Under the pieces are notes generated by a model that had not been told where the DNA came from, did no database searches, and was given only the letters and a program-made list of their open reading frames with translations. DNA of 64,000 bases from G963666535 sp963666535 (GTDB lineage Bacteria; Bacillota; Clostridia; Oscillospirales; Oscillospiraceae). Made by a program: the position numbers and the translations under genes. Where the stretch lies: assembly GCA_963666535.1 (NCBI GenBank), contig OY762913.1, positions 1,984,001 through 2,048,000 of the forward strand. The letters run 5' to 3'. Positions 25,342-34,350 of this stretch are shown in pieces; the stretch's first letter is position 1; each line of letters starts with the position of its first letter.

Positions 25342-25369
25342 TTGCAAAATAACGCTGATGTGGTAAACT
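25342..25369 (+). promoter_or_regulatory. Promoter of hppA
   Basis: TTGCAA (25342-25347) and TAAACT (25364-25369) with a 16-base spacer. The leader contains a GC-rich hairpin (GGGGGTCC/GGGGCCCCC-like) near 25405-25435. Confidence 0.5.
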
Positions 25370-25459
25370 TAACAAGTTAGCAATGCGCCGCTTGCGGCGT
25401 TGGGGGTCCTTGACAATACAGGGGCCCCCGTTCATTGATTACAAAAGGAGTTGGAAAAT

Positions 25460-27544
25460 TTGGAAAGTATGTTCTGGATTGGTTTTGTTGGATGTGTCTT
25501 GGCCATCGTTTTCGCGGGTATTCAGGCTAAAAAGGTCATGAGCTACTCTGAGGGAAACGACAAGATGGTGAAGATCGCTTCTTCCATCCGGGAAGGTGCT
25601 AATGCTTATCTAAAGCATCAGTACACCACAGTGGCAAAGGTCTTCGTCGTCGTGTTCGTGATCTTGCTCATTATGGCGTTTGCCAGCGGCGGCGAAATGC
25701 TGTCGAAGTTCACCCCCTTTGCATTTCTTACCGGTGGCATCTGGTCTATGTTGGCTGGTCTCTTCGGTATGAAAATCGCAACGAATGCCAACGCTCGCAC
25801 CGCTCAGGCCGCTTCCGAGAGCCTGAACAAGGGTCTTCGCGTGGCATTTTCCTCCGGTTCCGTCATGGGTTTCACGGTCGTGGGCCTTGGCATGCTGGAT
25901 ATCTCTCTCTGGTTCTTCTTGCTTCACAACGCCTTTGGCATCACCGATCCCGTTGTTTTGGCCAACATCATGGTCATGAACGGTATGGGTGCCTCCTTTA
26001 TGGCTCTGTTTGCCCGGGTAGGCGGTGGTATTTACACCAAGGCCGCTGACGTGGGCGCGGACCTGGTTGGCAAGGTAGAGGCCGGTATCCCCGAAGATGA
26101 CCCCCGTAACCCCGCAACCATTGCCGATAACGTGGGCGATAACGTGGGCGACGTCGCTGGTATGGGCGCCGATCTGTACGAGTCCTATGTTGGTTCCATC
26201 CTCGCCACCTTTGCTCTGGGTGCTGCGGCTGGGTATGGTTACGCCGGTATGCTGCTGCCTATGGCGCTGGCCGTGTGTGGCATTATCTGCTCCCTTATCG
26301 CCACCTTCTTTGTCAAAACCAAGGAAGACGCCACTCAGATGTCCCTGCTGACGAGTCTGCGTACCGGTACCTATCTGGCTGCCATTCTGTCTGCCATCGT
26401 CGCCGCCCCCCTCACCTTCTATATCATTCATGACATGGGTGTCTATGTGGCCATCCTGTGCGGTCTCGTTGGTGGTTGCCTGATCGGCTACTTTACGGAG
26501 TACTACACCTCTGACAGCTATAAACCCACCCAGAAGCTTGCCGATTCCACCGAAACCGGTGCTGCCACCGTCATTATTGGCGGTATCTCTCTGGGTCTGC
26601 GCTCCACCATGGCCTCCATCCTAATCGTTGCGGCTGCTGTTCTCGTCAGCTTCTTTGCTGCGGGCGGTGGTACCTCCTACAACCTGGGCCTGTATGGCAT
26701 TGGTATCGCGGCCGTGGGCATGCTGTCCACCCTTGGCATCACTTTGGCCACCGACGCTTACGGCCCCGTGGCCGATAATGCCGGCGGTATCGCCGAAATG
26801 GCCGGCCTGCCTGAAGAGGTTCGTGAGCGTACCGACGCGCTGGATTCTTTGGGCAACACCACTGCCGCTACCGGCAAGGGATTTGCCATTGGCTCCGCTT
26901 CTCTGACCGCTTTGGCTCTGCTGGTTTCCTACGTGAACATCGTTGAGTCCAAGGGCATTTCCATGGATCTGAAGCTCACCAATCCCATCGTTCTGGTCGG
27001 CCTGTTCATTGGCGCAATGTTGACCTTTGTGTTCTCCGCTTTCACCATGAGCGCTGTGCAGACCGCTGCCCAGTCCATCGTGGTCGAGGTTCGCCGTCAG
27101 TTCCGCGAAATTAAGGGCATCATGGAAGGCACCACCGATCCTGATTATGCCGCTTGCGTTGGCCTGTGCACCAAGGGCGCGCTGCATGAGATGGTTGCCC
27201 CCGCTCTGCTGGCCATTATCGTCCCCATCGTCACCGGCCTGATCCTGGGCGCCGATGGTGTGGTCGGTCTGCTGGGCGGCGTGTCTGTCACTGGCTTTGC
27301 CATGGCTGTGTTCATGTCCAATGCCGGCGGAGCTTGGGATAACGCCAAGAAGTATATTGAGCGCGGCAATCACGGTGGAAAAGGCTCCGAACAGCACAAA
27401 GCCGCTGTCGTGGGCGATACCGTTGGCGATCCCTTCAAGGACACCTCCGGTCCCTCTCTGAACATCCTGATCAAGCTGTGCTCCACGGTTTCCATTGTGT
27501 TCTCCGGACTGATTATCAGCTTCAATCTGATCGGTCTGTTGTAA
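25460..27544 (+). CDS. hppA: Membrane-bound cation-translocating pyrophosphatase
   Basis: A 694-residue, about 16-span pump that couples PPi hydrolysis to H+ or Na+ export. The substrate loop [33 protein letters not shown] is near residues 195-230. [10 protein letters not shown] is near 470: the alanine where K+-independent enzymes have lysine (GNTTKA) indicates the K+-dependent class, many of which pump Na+. The catalytic region near 650 includes [15 protein letters not shown]. I place the start at TTG 25460, nine bases after AAGGAG; the TTG at 25451 directly abuts that site. Pumped ion is unresolved. It follows trkAH and may contribute to ion homeostasis. Confidence 0.94.
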   Translation: [694 protein letters not shown]

Positions 27545-27567
27545 GAATTCACTCAAACGCTGAAAAG

Positions 27568-27601
27568 CGACGGTGTATGGTAACATACCCCGTCGTTTTT
27601 T
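27568..27601 (+). terminator. Terminator of hppA
   Basis: CGACGG-GTATG and CATAC-CCGTCG form a stem with one mismatch and a four-base loop, followed by TTTTTT. Confidence 0.9.
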
Positions 27602-27710
27602 AGCGCTTCTTGCCATTGCGCCGCCCCCGCTATCTTGTTATAATAAGTACTATCTCGAACTATACGATATTCAATCACTTCTTGAAATTACCATTCTGGG
27701 AGGAAGTAAA

Positions 27711-29957
27711 ATGATTTCCATCACAAATGAAGGCGTTTACTATCGCGACGGTAAGTTCATCCCCCTGCGGGATGCCGCCGCAGCCGGTCTGCCAACCGCC
27801 GAAGAGGCCAAAACCGGCACCATGGCCTACCATATTCTGCAGGCCCATAACACCACGGACAACATGGAGGATTTAAAGATCCGGTTTGATTCCATGGCAT
27901 CCCACGATATCACTTATGTCGGCATTATCCAAACCGCGCGTGCCTCCGGTTTGAGTGAATTCCCCCTGCCTTATGTGCTTACCAACTGCCACAACTCGCT
28001 GTGCGCCGTGGGCGGCACAATCAATGAGGACGACCACGTGTTCGGCCTGTCTGCCGCAAAAAAATATGGCGGCGTTTTCGTTCCTGCCCATCAGGCCGTG
28101 ATCCATCAGTATATGCGTGAGCGCTATGCCGCCTCCGGCAGCATGATTCTGGGTTCCGACTCCCACACCCGCTACGGTGCTTATGGCACCATGGCCTTTG
28201 GTGAGGGTGGCCCGGAGCTGGTCAAGCAGCTGCTGTCCAAGACCTACGACATTGCCTATCCCCGTGTGATCGCGGTTTATCTGACCGGCGCACCAAAACC
28301 CGGCGTTGGCCCGCAGGACGTGGCGCTGGAACTCATCGGCGCCACCTTCAAGGACGGCATGGTCAAGAACGCTGTGCTGGAATTCTTTGGGCCCGGCGTC
28401 AAATCTCTGTCCATGGATTACCGCTGCGGCATTGATGTCATGACGACCGAGACTGCCTGCCTGTCCTCTGTGTGGGCCACTGACAGCACCGTGGAAGAGA
28501 TGATGCGTGTCCTCGGCCGTCCGGGCGATTACCGTGAACTGGCTCCCGACGAAAACGCTTATTACGATGCGGCCATTCGCATTGATCTCTCCCGCGTGAG
28601 GCCCATGATTGCCCTTCCCTTCCACCCCTCTAACGCCTTTCCCATCGTGGAGTTTAAAGCGAATATGAAAGATCTCCTCCACACGGTGGAAGAGGATGCC
28701 GCCCGCCAGCTTGATCTGAAGCGCACACCTCCCTCCCTGCTGAATAAAATCGTGAACGGCAAGTTTATGGTGGATCAGGGCGTAATTGCCGGTTGCTCAG
28801 GCGGTACTTATCAAAATCTGCTGCGCGCCTCTCAGATTCTGGACGGCTGTGCCATTGGCTCCGATAACTTCTGGCTTTCCTGCTATCCTGCAAGCCAACC
28901 CGTCATGATGGAACTGACCCGTCAGGGTGCCATTACCAAGCTGATGGCCGCGGGCGCTTCGATCCGTTCCTGCTTCTGCGGCCCGTGCTTTGGCGCGGGT
29001 GACGTCCCTGCAAACGGTGCGTTCTCCATCCGGCATTCTACCCGCAACTTCCCCAATCGGGAAGGCTCAAAGCCTTCCGACGGTCAGGTTTCCTATGTAG
29101 CGCTTATGGATGCCCGTTCCATTGCCGCCACCGCCGCAAATGGCGGCGTGCTCACCGCTGCCGATGAACTGCCCAACATTCCGTCCGATCCTTCTGTGGA
29201 GCCTTATAACCACGACAACTCCGCCTACCGCGCTCGTGTCTATTATGGCGTGAATCACCCCGAACCCGATACCGAGCTGGTCTTTGGTCCCAACATCGCC
29301 GATTGGCCTGCACAGACCGCTCTGCCGGAAGATTTGATGCTCACCGTGGCCGCTGCCATCTATGATCCTATCACCACCACCGACGAACTCATTCCGTCCG
29401 GCGAAACTTCTTCCTATCGGTCTAACCCTCTGAAGCTGGCGGAGTTTACTCTCTCCCGAAAGGATCCAGCCTATGTGGGCCGCGCCAAGGAAGTCCTTGC
29501 CGTAGAACTGCTGCGCCGCAGCAACCCGGATGATGCCGCTGTGACCCGTGCGCTGGTCGGCCATAACCCCGCATTAACCGGTCTGGGCACCCTGATCATG
29601 GCTCTCAAGCCGGGCGACGGCTCCGCCCGTGAGCAGGCCGCCTCCTGCCAGCGCGTGCTGGGCGGCGTGGCCAACCTTGCGGAAGAATACGCCACCAAGC
29701 GTTATCGTTCCAACGTGGTTAACTGGGGCATGCTTCCCTTCCTTGCTGACGATTTGAGGCGTCGTAATATCCAGCCCGGCGACCAGCTTTTCATCCCCGG
29801 CATCCGCCCCCTGCTGGAGGGTGCGGGAGACACAGTGGAAGCCACGCTGCTTCAAGGCGGCGTTTCCACCCCCATTACCCTGCGCTTACCCAGCATGAGC
29901 CGTGAGGAGCGCGACACCGTTCTCGCCGGCTGTCTCATTAATTATTACGCAAAATAA
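27711..29957 (+). CDS. Aconitase-family hydratase (YbhJ-like)
   Basis: A 748-residue member of the aconitase superfamily, equal in length to E. coli YbhJ. The aconitase motif GSDSHTRYGAYG is near residue 145. The three expected [4Fe-4S] cysteine ligands are visible: GCSGGT near 363 and the pair CGPC near 424-427. The C-terminal swivelling domain (from about 600) is present. GGAGGAAG precedes ATG 27711; upstream in-frame codons overlap the hppA terminator and were rejected. It is not adjacent to citrate synthase, isocitrate dehydrogenase or leuCD, so the substrate is unknown. A dehydratase/isomerase reaction on a small hydroxy acid is likely. Confidence 0.85.
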   Translation: MISITNEGVYYRDGKFIPLRDAAAAGLPTAEEAKTGTMAYHILQAHNTTDNMEDLKIRFDSMASHDITYVGIIQTARASGLSEFPLPYVLTNCHNSLCAVGGTINEDDHVFGLSAAKKYGGVFVPAHQAVIHQYMRERYAASGSMILGSDSHTRYGAYGTMAFGEGGPELVKQLLSKTYDIAYPRVIAVYLTGAPKPGVGPQDVALELIGATFKDGMVKNAVLEFFGPGVKSLSMDYRCGIDVMTTETACLSSVWATDSTVEEMMRVLGRPGDYRELAPDENAYYDAAIRIDLSRVRPMIALPFHPSNAFPIVEFKANMKDLLHTVEEDAARQLDLKRTPPSLLNKIVNGKFMVDQGVIAGCSGGTYQNLLRASQILDGCAIGSDNFWLSCYPASQPVMMELTRQGAITKLMAAGASIRSCFCGPCFGAGDVPANGAFSIRHSTRNFPNREGSKPSDGQVSYVALMDARSIAATAANGGVLTAADELPNIPSDPSVEPYNHDNSAYRARVYYGVNHPEPDTELVFGPNIADWPAQTALPEDLMLTVAAAIYDPITTTDELIPSGETSSYRSNPLKLAEFTLSRKDPAYVGRAKEVLAVELLRRSNPDDAAVTRALVGHNPALTGLGTLIMALKPGDGSAREQAASCQRVLGGVANLAEEYATKRYRSNVVNWGMLPFLADDLRRRNIQPGDQLFIPGIRPLLEGAGDTVEATLLQGGVSTPITLRLPSMSREERDTVLAGCLINYYAK

Positions 29958-29975
29958 TACAGCAGTCCCTTGCAA

Positions 29976-30017
29976 AGCACAGGCGCCTCCCCTTCCAAGA
30001 GGGGAGGCGCCTGTGCT
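29976..30017 (+). terminator. Strong hairpin after the aconitase-like gene
   Basis: Perfect 17-base GC-rich arms at 29976-29992 and 30001-30017. There is no clear T tract, but the position fits transcript end or 3' protection. Confidence 0.7.
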
Positions 30018-30108
30018 CACGTTTGCTTGTCATAAATTGTAACTGGCTTCACGCTGCCTTTTTGGTATATACTGGATCTATCATTTTGTAGGTAGATAGG
30101 AGTCCGCC

Positions 30109-30978
30109 ATGGATATCAAACGTTCTTTGCGCCTGTTCTGTTCGCTCTTCCTATGTCTGGCCTTCCTGCCCATGTCCGTCGGTGCTGATTTTGGCCCCAA
30201 ACCAAATGTAACCGTGCAAGTGATCAACGCGCCAGATCAGCTTTACTATCTGGATCTTTTGGTTTATGAGGAAGCTTCGGAATATGACAATCTGAATGGT
30301 AGCCGCAATGAACTGGATCCGCTACTTCTGTCCGGCCTTGCTTCCTATGAAGCAGGGGGCTGGTACCCCGCTCTCTCCTATGGAACCGGTCTCCCTCTTT
30401 GGGGAAACGTCACTGGGCAGGCGGAAAATGGCATTATGCTCCACTCCTTCCGCTATTTTGGCGTACCGGACTCTTTCCGTATTGTCACCGCCTGCGCCGA
30501 CGGCACAGTGCAGGCCACCGACGAAGTTTACCAAAAAGTCACCTTTCAATGCACAATCGTCTATGATTATGCCGCCAACTCCATCACTGCCTCAACCCCC
30601 GCCTGGCTGTGCTATGTGGTGCAATTCCTCTCCACCTGTATCCCTACGCTGCTCATAGAGGGGCTGATCCTGCTCCTGTTCCGGTTCTCCCTACGGAATA
30701 ATTGGAAGGTCTTTCTGTCCACCAACATTGTCACTCAGCTTTTGCTCACAGTCAGTCTGGGTTCTGCCCGCATATTCTATGGTACTACCAGTTATTTTTT
30801 GTTTTTTATTCCTGCTGAAATCGTTGTGATCCTTTTAGAGTGCGGCATTTACGCAGGCCACCTCACCGGTCACTCCCGCGGTCGCCGCACGGTTTATGCC
30901 GTGTGTGCCAATGTTTGCAGCGGCGCCTGCGGTCTTTTCACCGTACGGCAAATCTTCTCTCTGATTTTCCGTCTTTAA
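30109..30978 (+). CDS. Exported membrane protein of unknown function
   Basis: A 289-residue protein. A signal peptide (about residues 1-26, ending VGA) leads to an extracellular domain of some 140 residues starting DFGPKPNVTVQV and rich in tyrosine. Four hydrophobic spans follow (about 165-190, 197-217, 225-247 and 263-285). The opening and overall layout resemble uncharacterised clostridial membrane proteins. I do not recognise the family. It is monocistronic between two strong hairpins. Confidence 0.7.
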   Translation: MDIKRSLRLFCSLFLCLAFLPMSVGADFGPKPNVTVQVINAPDQLYYLDLLVYEEASEYDNLNGSRNELDPLLLSGLASYEAGGWYPALSYGTGLPLWGNVTGQAENGIMLHSFRYFGVPDSFRIVTACADGTVQATDEVYQKVTFQCTIVYDYAANSITASTPAWLCYVVQFLSTCIPTLLIEGLILLLFRFSLRNNWKVFLSTNIVTQLLLTVSLGSARIFYGTTSYFLFFIPAEIVVILLECGIYAGHLTGHSRGRRTVYAVCANVCSGACGLFTVRQIFSLIFRL

Positions 30979-30983
30979 CCATG

Positions 30984-31025
30984 AAAAGCGGGCGCCCGGC
31001 CTTTTGGCCGGGCGCCCGCTTTTTT
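30984..31025. terminator. Bidirectional terminator
   Basis: AAAAGCGGGCGCCCGGCC and GGCCGGGCGCCCGCTTTT pair perfectly around TTTT, with T runs in both directions. It is shared by the convergent membrane-protein and zinc-ribbon genes. Confidence 0.93.
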
Positions 31026-31031
31026 GTTGGA

Positions 31032-31433
31032 TTACTCCTCTTCCGTGTCGTCCTCGTCGTCAGACAGATCGAGAGCAAATTTAGTATTGCAGGTGGGGCA
31101 AGTAATTTCGCCAGCCTCCAGCGCTTCCTCGTCGATCACCAAGGACTCTTCACAGTTGGGACAGTCAACCATAAAAAAATCGTCGTCGTCCTCGCAGCAC
31201 TCGTCCTCTTCTTCAAAAACGGCGTCTTCCACATCCTCAAGGTCATCAGAGATCGCGTCAATCTCTTCACCAAGAGCATCCGCGGTGGCCTCGATATCCT
31301 CAATAGACAGGCCAACTTCCTCCAAAATCTTGATGATCTCCATGATCAGCTTGCCTTCCTTGGACTTCTCGGTGTCAATGGCCAGTCCATCAGCCAGCCC
31401 CTTCAGATAGGCGACCTTCTCAGAAATAGTCAT
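31032..31433 (-). CDS. CD1247-type N-terminal domain and zinc-ribbon protein
   Basis: A 133-residue soluble protein. The N-terminal helical part (MTISEKVAYLKGLADGL to about residue 60) is a domain I know from clostridial proteins as the CD1247 N-terminal domain. A strongly acidic linker follows, then a zinc ribbon with CPNC near 90 and CPTC near 111. AAGGAGG is well placed. It lies 26 bases downstream of efp and is probably co-transcribed. Its role is unknown; the linkage hints at translation or quality control, which is inference. Confidence 0.8.
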   Translation of the reverse strand: MTISEKVAYLKGLADGLAIDTEKSKEGKLIMEIIKILEEVGLSIEDIEATADALGEEIDAISDDLEDVEDAVFEEEDECCEDDDDFFMVDCPNCEESLVIDEEALEAGEITCPTCNTKFALDLSDDEDDTEEE

Positions 31434-31459
31434 AGCAGTTGACCTCCTTCAAAATTTGA

Positions 31460-32026
31460 TTATTTGCAACGCTCAAGATATTCGCCGGTGCGAGTGTCAA
31501 TCTTGATTCTATCGCCGGGGTTAATAAACAGGGGCACCTTGATCTCGGTGCCAGTCTCCAGTATGGCGGGTTTGGTTACGTTGGTGGCCGTGTCACCCTT
31601 AAAGCCAGGATCAGTCTCAGTAATCGTCAACTCAACGAAGTTGGGAGGCTCAATACCAAATACGCTGCCCTTATAGGACATGATCTTACAGGTCATATTC
31701 TCCTTTACAAAACGGAAGGAATCACCCAGATCGGACTTGTTGACCGGCATCATTTCAAAGGTTTCCATATCCATGAAGTAATATAGGTCGCCGTCGTTGT
31801 AGCTGTATTCCATATCCTTGCGGTCAACGAACGCCTGTTCAAACTTGGCAGTGGGGTTAAATGAGGTCTCGGTGACGGAGCCAGTCACAACGTTTCTCAT
31901 CTTAGTGCGAACAAAAGCAGCGCCCTTGCCGGGTTTGACGTGCTGAAATTCCACGACCTGCATCACTTTGCCTTCCATCTCAAAAGTGACACCGTTCCGA
32001 AAATCGCTGGCAGTAATCATAGCCAT
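31460..32026 (-). CDS. efp: Translation elongation factor P
   Basis: A 188-residue EF-P with the KOW-like N-domain and two OB domains. The loop HVKPGKGAAF near residue 32 carries the lysine that is modified in many bacteria. The C-terminus has the conserved GDRIKIDTRTGEYLER. EF-P rescues ribosomes stalled at polyproline. The ATG at 32026 is nine bases after GGAGG; the second ATG two codons later has a poorer spacing. The M24 peptidase gene lies 98 bases upstream, a common Firmicute order. Confidence 0.97.
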   Translation of the reverse strand: MAMITASDFRNGVTFEMEGKVMQVVEFQHVKPGKGAAFVRTKMRNVVTGSVTETSFNPTAKFEQAFVDRKDMEYSYNDGDLYYFMDMETFEMMPVNKSDLGDSFRFVKENMTCKIMSYKGSVFGIEPPNFVELTITETDPGFKGDTATNVTKPAILETGTEIKVPLFINPGDRIKIDTRTGEYLERCK

Positions 32027-32124
32027 AGGTAATTCATCCTCCAGATTGTTTTTCTATACATGCTGTTTCAATCAGATTGATTATATCTCAGAATTCTACT
32101 GTTTGCAAGGACTTTTGCAACTTT

Positions 32125-33189
32125 TTACAGCACGATCAATTCCTTCGGCGAACGGGTAATGTCAGTGTTCCCCGTTTCCTGCAAAATGATCACATCCTCA
32201 ATCCGTACGCCGAAACGTCCCGGCAGATAGATCCCCGGCTCCGCCGAAATGACAGCGCCTACGGGCATAACGGTACCGTCAGAAGGTGCGGCATTTGGCT
32301 TTTCGTGAATCTCTAACCCCAAGCTGTGCCCAAAGCTGTGGCTAAAATAGGAGCCAAAGCCCGCCTGCTCGATCACGGCACGGGCGGTAGCATCAATTTC
32401 TCTTCCGGTCATCCCTGCCCTTGCGCCCTTAATTCCCGCCAGTTGCGCCTTTAAAACGGTGTGGTAGACGACCTCCATCTCCTCCGTTACCTTGCCAATC
32501 GCCACGGTACGCGTCATATCAGAGCAATAGTTTCTATATACGCATCCAAAATCCATTGTGACAAAAAAGCCCTTCTCCACCTGTCGCTCGCCCGGGATTC
32601 CATGGGGCAAACTTCCATTCGGCCCCGTGACCACAATGGGATCAAAGGACATTTTCTGTGCCCCACGGCACAGCTGTTCATATACCAATCGCGCCGCAAT
32701 TTCCTGCTCGGTCATGCCAACCCGGATGAAATTTAGGATTTCAGAAAAGGCCTCGTCTGTGATACGCTGCGCCTGCCGCATGGCGGACAGTTCCTCTGTA
32801 TCCTTGGCAGCGCGCAATTCGTCTGTCAGTCCCTGCGCCGGCACCAGTTCAGCGGTGATACAGACTGCCCAGTCCAAATGCGCCGCCACTGTCATACAGC
32901 CGTCTTCAAAGCCAAGCCGCTTTACACCATTCTGCTCCATCACCTGCTGGACAAGCGCTTTGGTACCTGCGCCTCGTCCACTCTGCCGTACCACAGCCCC
33001 TGTAACAGCCTTCTCGGCGGCTTCAATATAGCGGGAGTCCGTGAAGTAATAGCTCTTTTTCTTCGTAACGACTACAGTTCCCTCTCCGTAAAAGCCAGTG
33101 GCATAAAGCTCTCCCGGTGTGCTGGTCAGCAGCATGGCGTCAATGCCGTAACTGCTGAGCTGCTCTGCGATCTGCTGCAAATGTTCCAT
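32125..33189 (-). CDS. M24-family Xaa-Pro aminopeptidase
   Basis: A 354-residue creatinase-fold metallopeptidase. The N-terminal creatinase-like domain spans about residues 1-125 and the catalytic domain 130-350. The five metal ligands are recognisable: Asp in TMDFG, Asp in SDMTRT, His in GHSLGLEIHE, Glu in AEPGIY and Glu in RIEDV. It removes N-terminal residues before proline in the cytoplasm. ATG 33189 follows GGAG by about ten bases; longer in-frame starts run into the repeat. The gene precedes efp, a conserved pairing. Confidence 0.93.
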   Translation of the reverse strand: MEHLQQIAEQLSSYGIDAMLLTSTPGELYATGFYGEGTVVVTKKKSYYFTDSRYIEAAEKAVTGAVVRQSGRGAGTKALVQQVMEQNGVKRLGFEDGCMTVAAHLDWAVCITAELVPAQGLTDELRAAKDTEELSAMRQAQRITDEAFSEILNFIRVGMTEQEIAARLVYEQLCRGAQKMSFDPIVVTGPNGSLPHGIPGERQVEKGFFVTMDFGCVYRNYCSDMTRTVAIGKVTEEMEVVYHTVLKAQLAGIKGARAGMTGREIDATARAVIEQAGFGSYFSHSFGHSLGLEIHEKPNAAPSDGTVMPVGAVISAEPGIYLPGRFGVRIEDVIILQETGNTDITRSPKELIVL

Positions 33190-33217
33190 TTCAGTATCAC
33201 TCCCGCCCTTTGTTATC

Positions 33218-33369
33218 ATTTGCGGAAGCCGGAACTGAATTCCGGCTTCCTTCGGCGCAAATGCGCTGCCCCTGCTGCGCAGGGGTATCTGCGAATCCGC
33301 AGGTCAGACGCAACTTTCGTAGTACCGCTTCATGGTCAGCGCATCCTCCGCCTGTGTCCCCGCGGATTC
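33218..33369 (-). repeat. Tandem duplication, copy A (duplicate of the AP-endonuclease 3' end and its hairpins)
   Basis: Nearly identical to 33411-33561 at an offset of 192-193 bases. On the minus strand it encodes exactly the last residues of the upstream gene (ESAGTQ to YYESCV, stop) and then the same two hairpins (GCCGGAA/TTCCGGC and CCCCTG/CAGGGG). The copies differ at scattered bases in the non-coding part but hardly at all in the coding part. Confidence 0.9.
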
Positions 33370-33410
33370 CTCCCAACAAACAATCTGTTCGTTGGCACCC
33401 CGTTTATTTT

Positions 33411-33561
33411 ATTTGCGGAGCCCGGAACTGAATTCCGGCCTCCTTCGGTGCAAATGCGCCGCCCCTGCTGTGCAGGGGTTCTGCAAATCCGCGGGTCAAA
33501 CGCAACTTTCGTAGTACCGCTTCATGGTCAGCGCATCCTCCGCCTGTGTCCCCGCGGATTC
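33411..33561 (-). repeat. Tandem duplication, copy B (native 3' end of the AP-endonuclease gene)
   Basis: Contains the true final codons of the gene at 33496-34350 plus downstream hairpins, which probably serve as its terminator. Copy A lies 42 bases further downstream. Confidence 0.9.
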
Positions 33562-34350
33562 GCAGATGATGGTGGGACTCCAGCCTCTGCGGGCAATCTC
33601 TTTGCCAAGGGGTTCAAAATCCGGGCCAAACCGATCCTGGTCAAAGGTCAAGTGGCACTTCTCCCCGCCGTTCATTGTAAATTCTATCTTGGAAAAATGG
33701 CTGTGGAAATGGCTGGCGCGATCCTCGCCCAACAACTGCTCCATCCTGTCAAGGATGAAAGCCATAGCCGATTCGCCCTGCAGCTGCCCCAACGTACGGG
33801 CATAGAGATGCCCAAAATCTACGCAGGGAACAAGCCGCTCATCCATCGTGCACAGCTCCAGTACCTCATCCAGATCTCCCAGCTGATTGATTTTCCCCAT
33901 GGTTTCCGGACACAGCGCGAGATGTCCATACCCCTCACCGTCACAGATCCGTAAAATCTCCTTCAGCGACGGCATGGCAATCTCCATCGCCTCCCGCCGG
34001 GTGCGCTTCATCAATGCACCGGAATGAATGATGACCCGTGTCGCGCCCATCCAATCCGCTGCCCTACAGGCCGACGTAATATATCCAATTGTTTTTTGCA
34101 AGCTGTCCGGGTCAGGGTTTGCAAGATTGATGAAATACGGCGCGTGGAGAGACAGCCGAATTCCGGTTTCTCCCGCGGCCGCGCCTATCTTCCGTGCGGT
34201 CTCCTCGCCTACATTCACGCCTTTTCCGCATTGATACTCGTAGGCATCCAGCCCGATTCCCCTCAGCCATCGGGGTGCGTCAAGAGAAGATTTGCTCACG
34301 GTATTTATGTAAACCTCGGAATTGCCCGCCGGTCCAAAAACTGCACTCAT
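33496..34350 (-). CDS. AP-endonuclease family 2 / endonuclease IV-like TIM-barrel protein
   Basis: A 284-residue TIM-barrel protein of the sugar-phosphate isomerase/endonuclease IV family. Metal-binding positions typical of Nfo are present: LHAPYF near 70, IIHSG near 110, CPETMGK near 148, VDFGH near 180 and HSHFSK near 217, with ICES near 263. This supports DNA-repair endonuclease IV, which cuts abasic sites, although isomerase-type relatives share the fold. The ATG overlaps the yqeG stop by four bases, so the two are coupled. Its last 21 codons are duplicated downstream (33218-33369). Confidence 0.85.
   Translation of the reverse strand: MSAVFGPAGNSEVYINTVSKSSLDAPRWLRGIGLDAYEYQCGKGVNVGEETARKIGAAAGETGIRLSLHAPYFINLANPDPDSLQKTIGYITSACRAADWMGATRVIIHSGALMKRTRREAMEIAMPSLKEILRICDGEGYGHLALCPETMGKINQLGDLDEVLELCTMDERLVPCVDFGHLYARTLGQLQGESAMAFILDRMEQLLGEDRASHFHSHFSKIEFTMNGGEKCHLTFDQDRFGPDFEPLGKEIARRGWSPTIICESAGTQAEDALTMKRYYESCV

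Noticed and set aside
25610..27616. Long minus-strand open frames of 273 and 331 codons
   Set aside because: Antisense shadows of hppA with glycine/histidine-rich nonsense composition.
33197..33379. 60-codon minus-strand frame in duplication copy A
   Set aside because: Out of frame with the duplicated gene end and composed of hairpin sequence.
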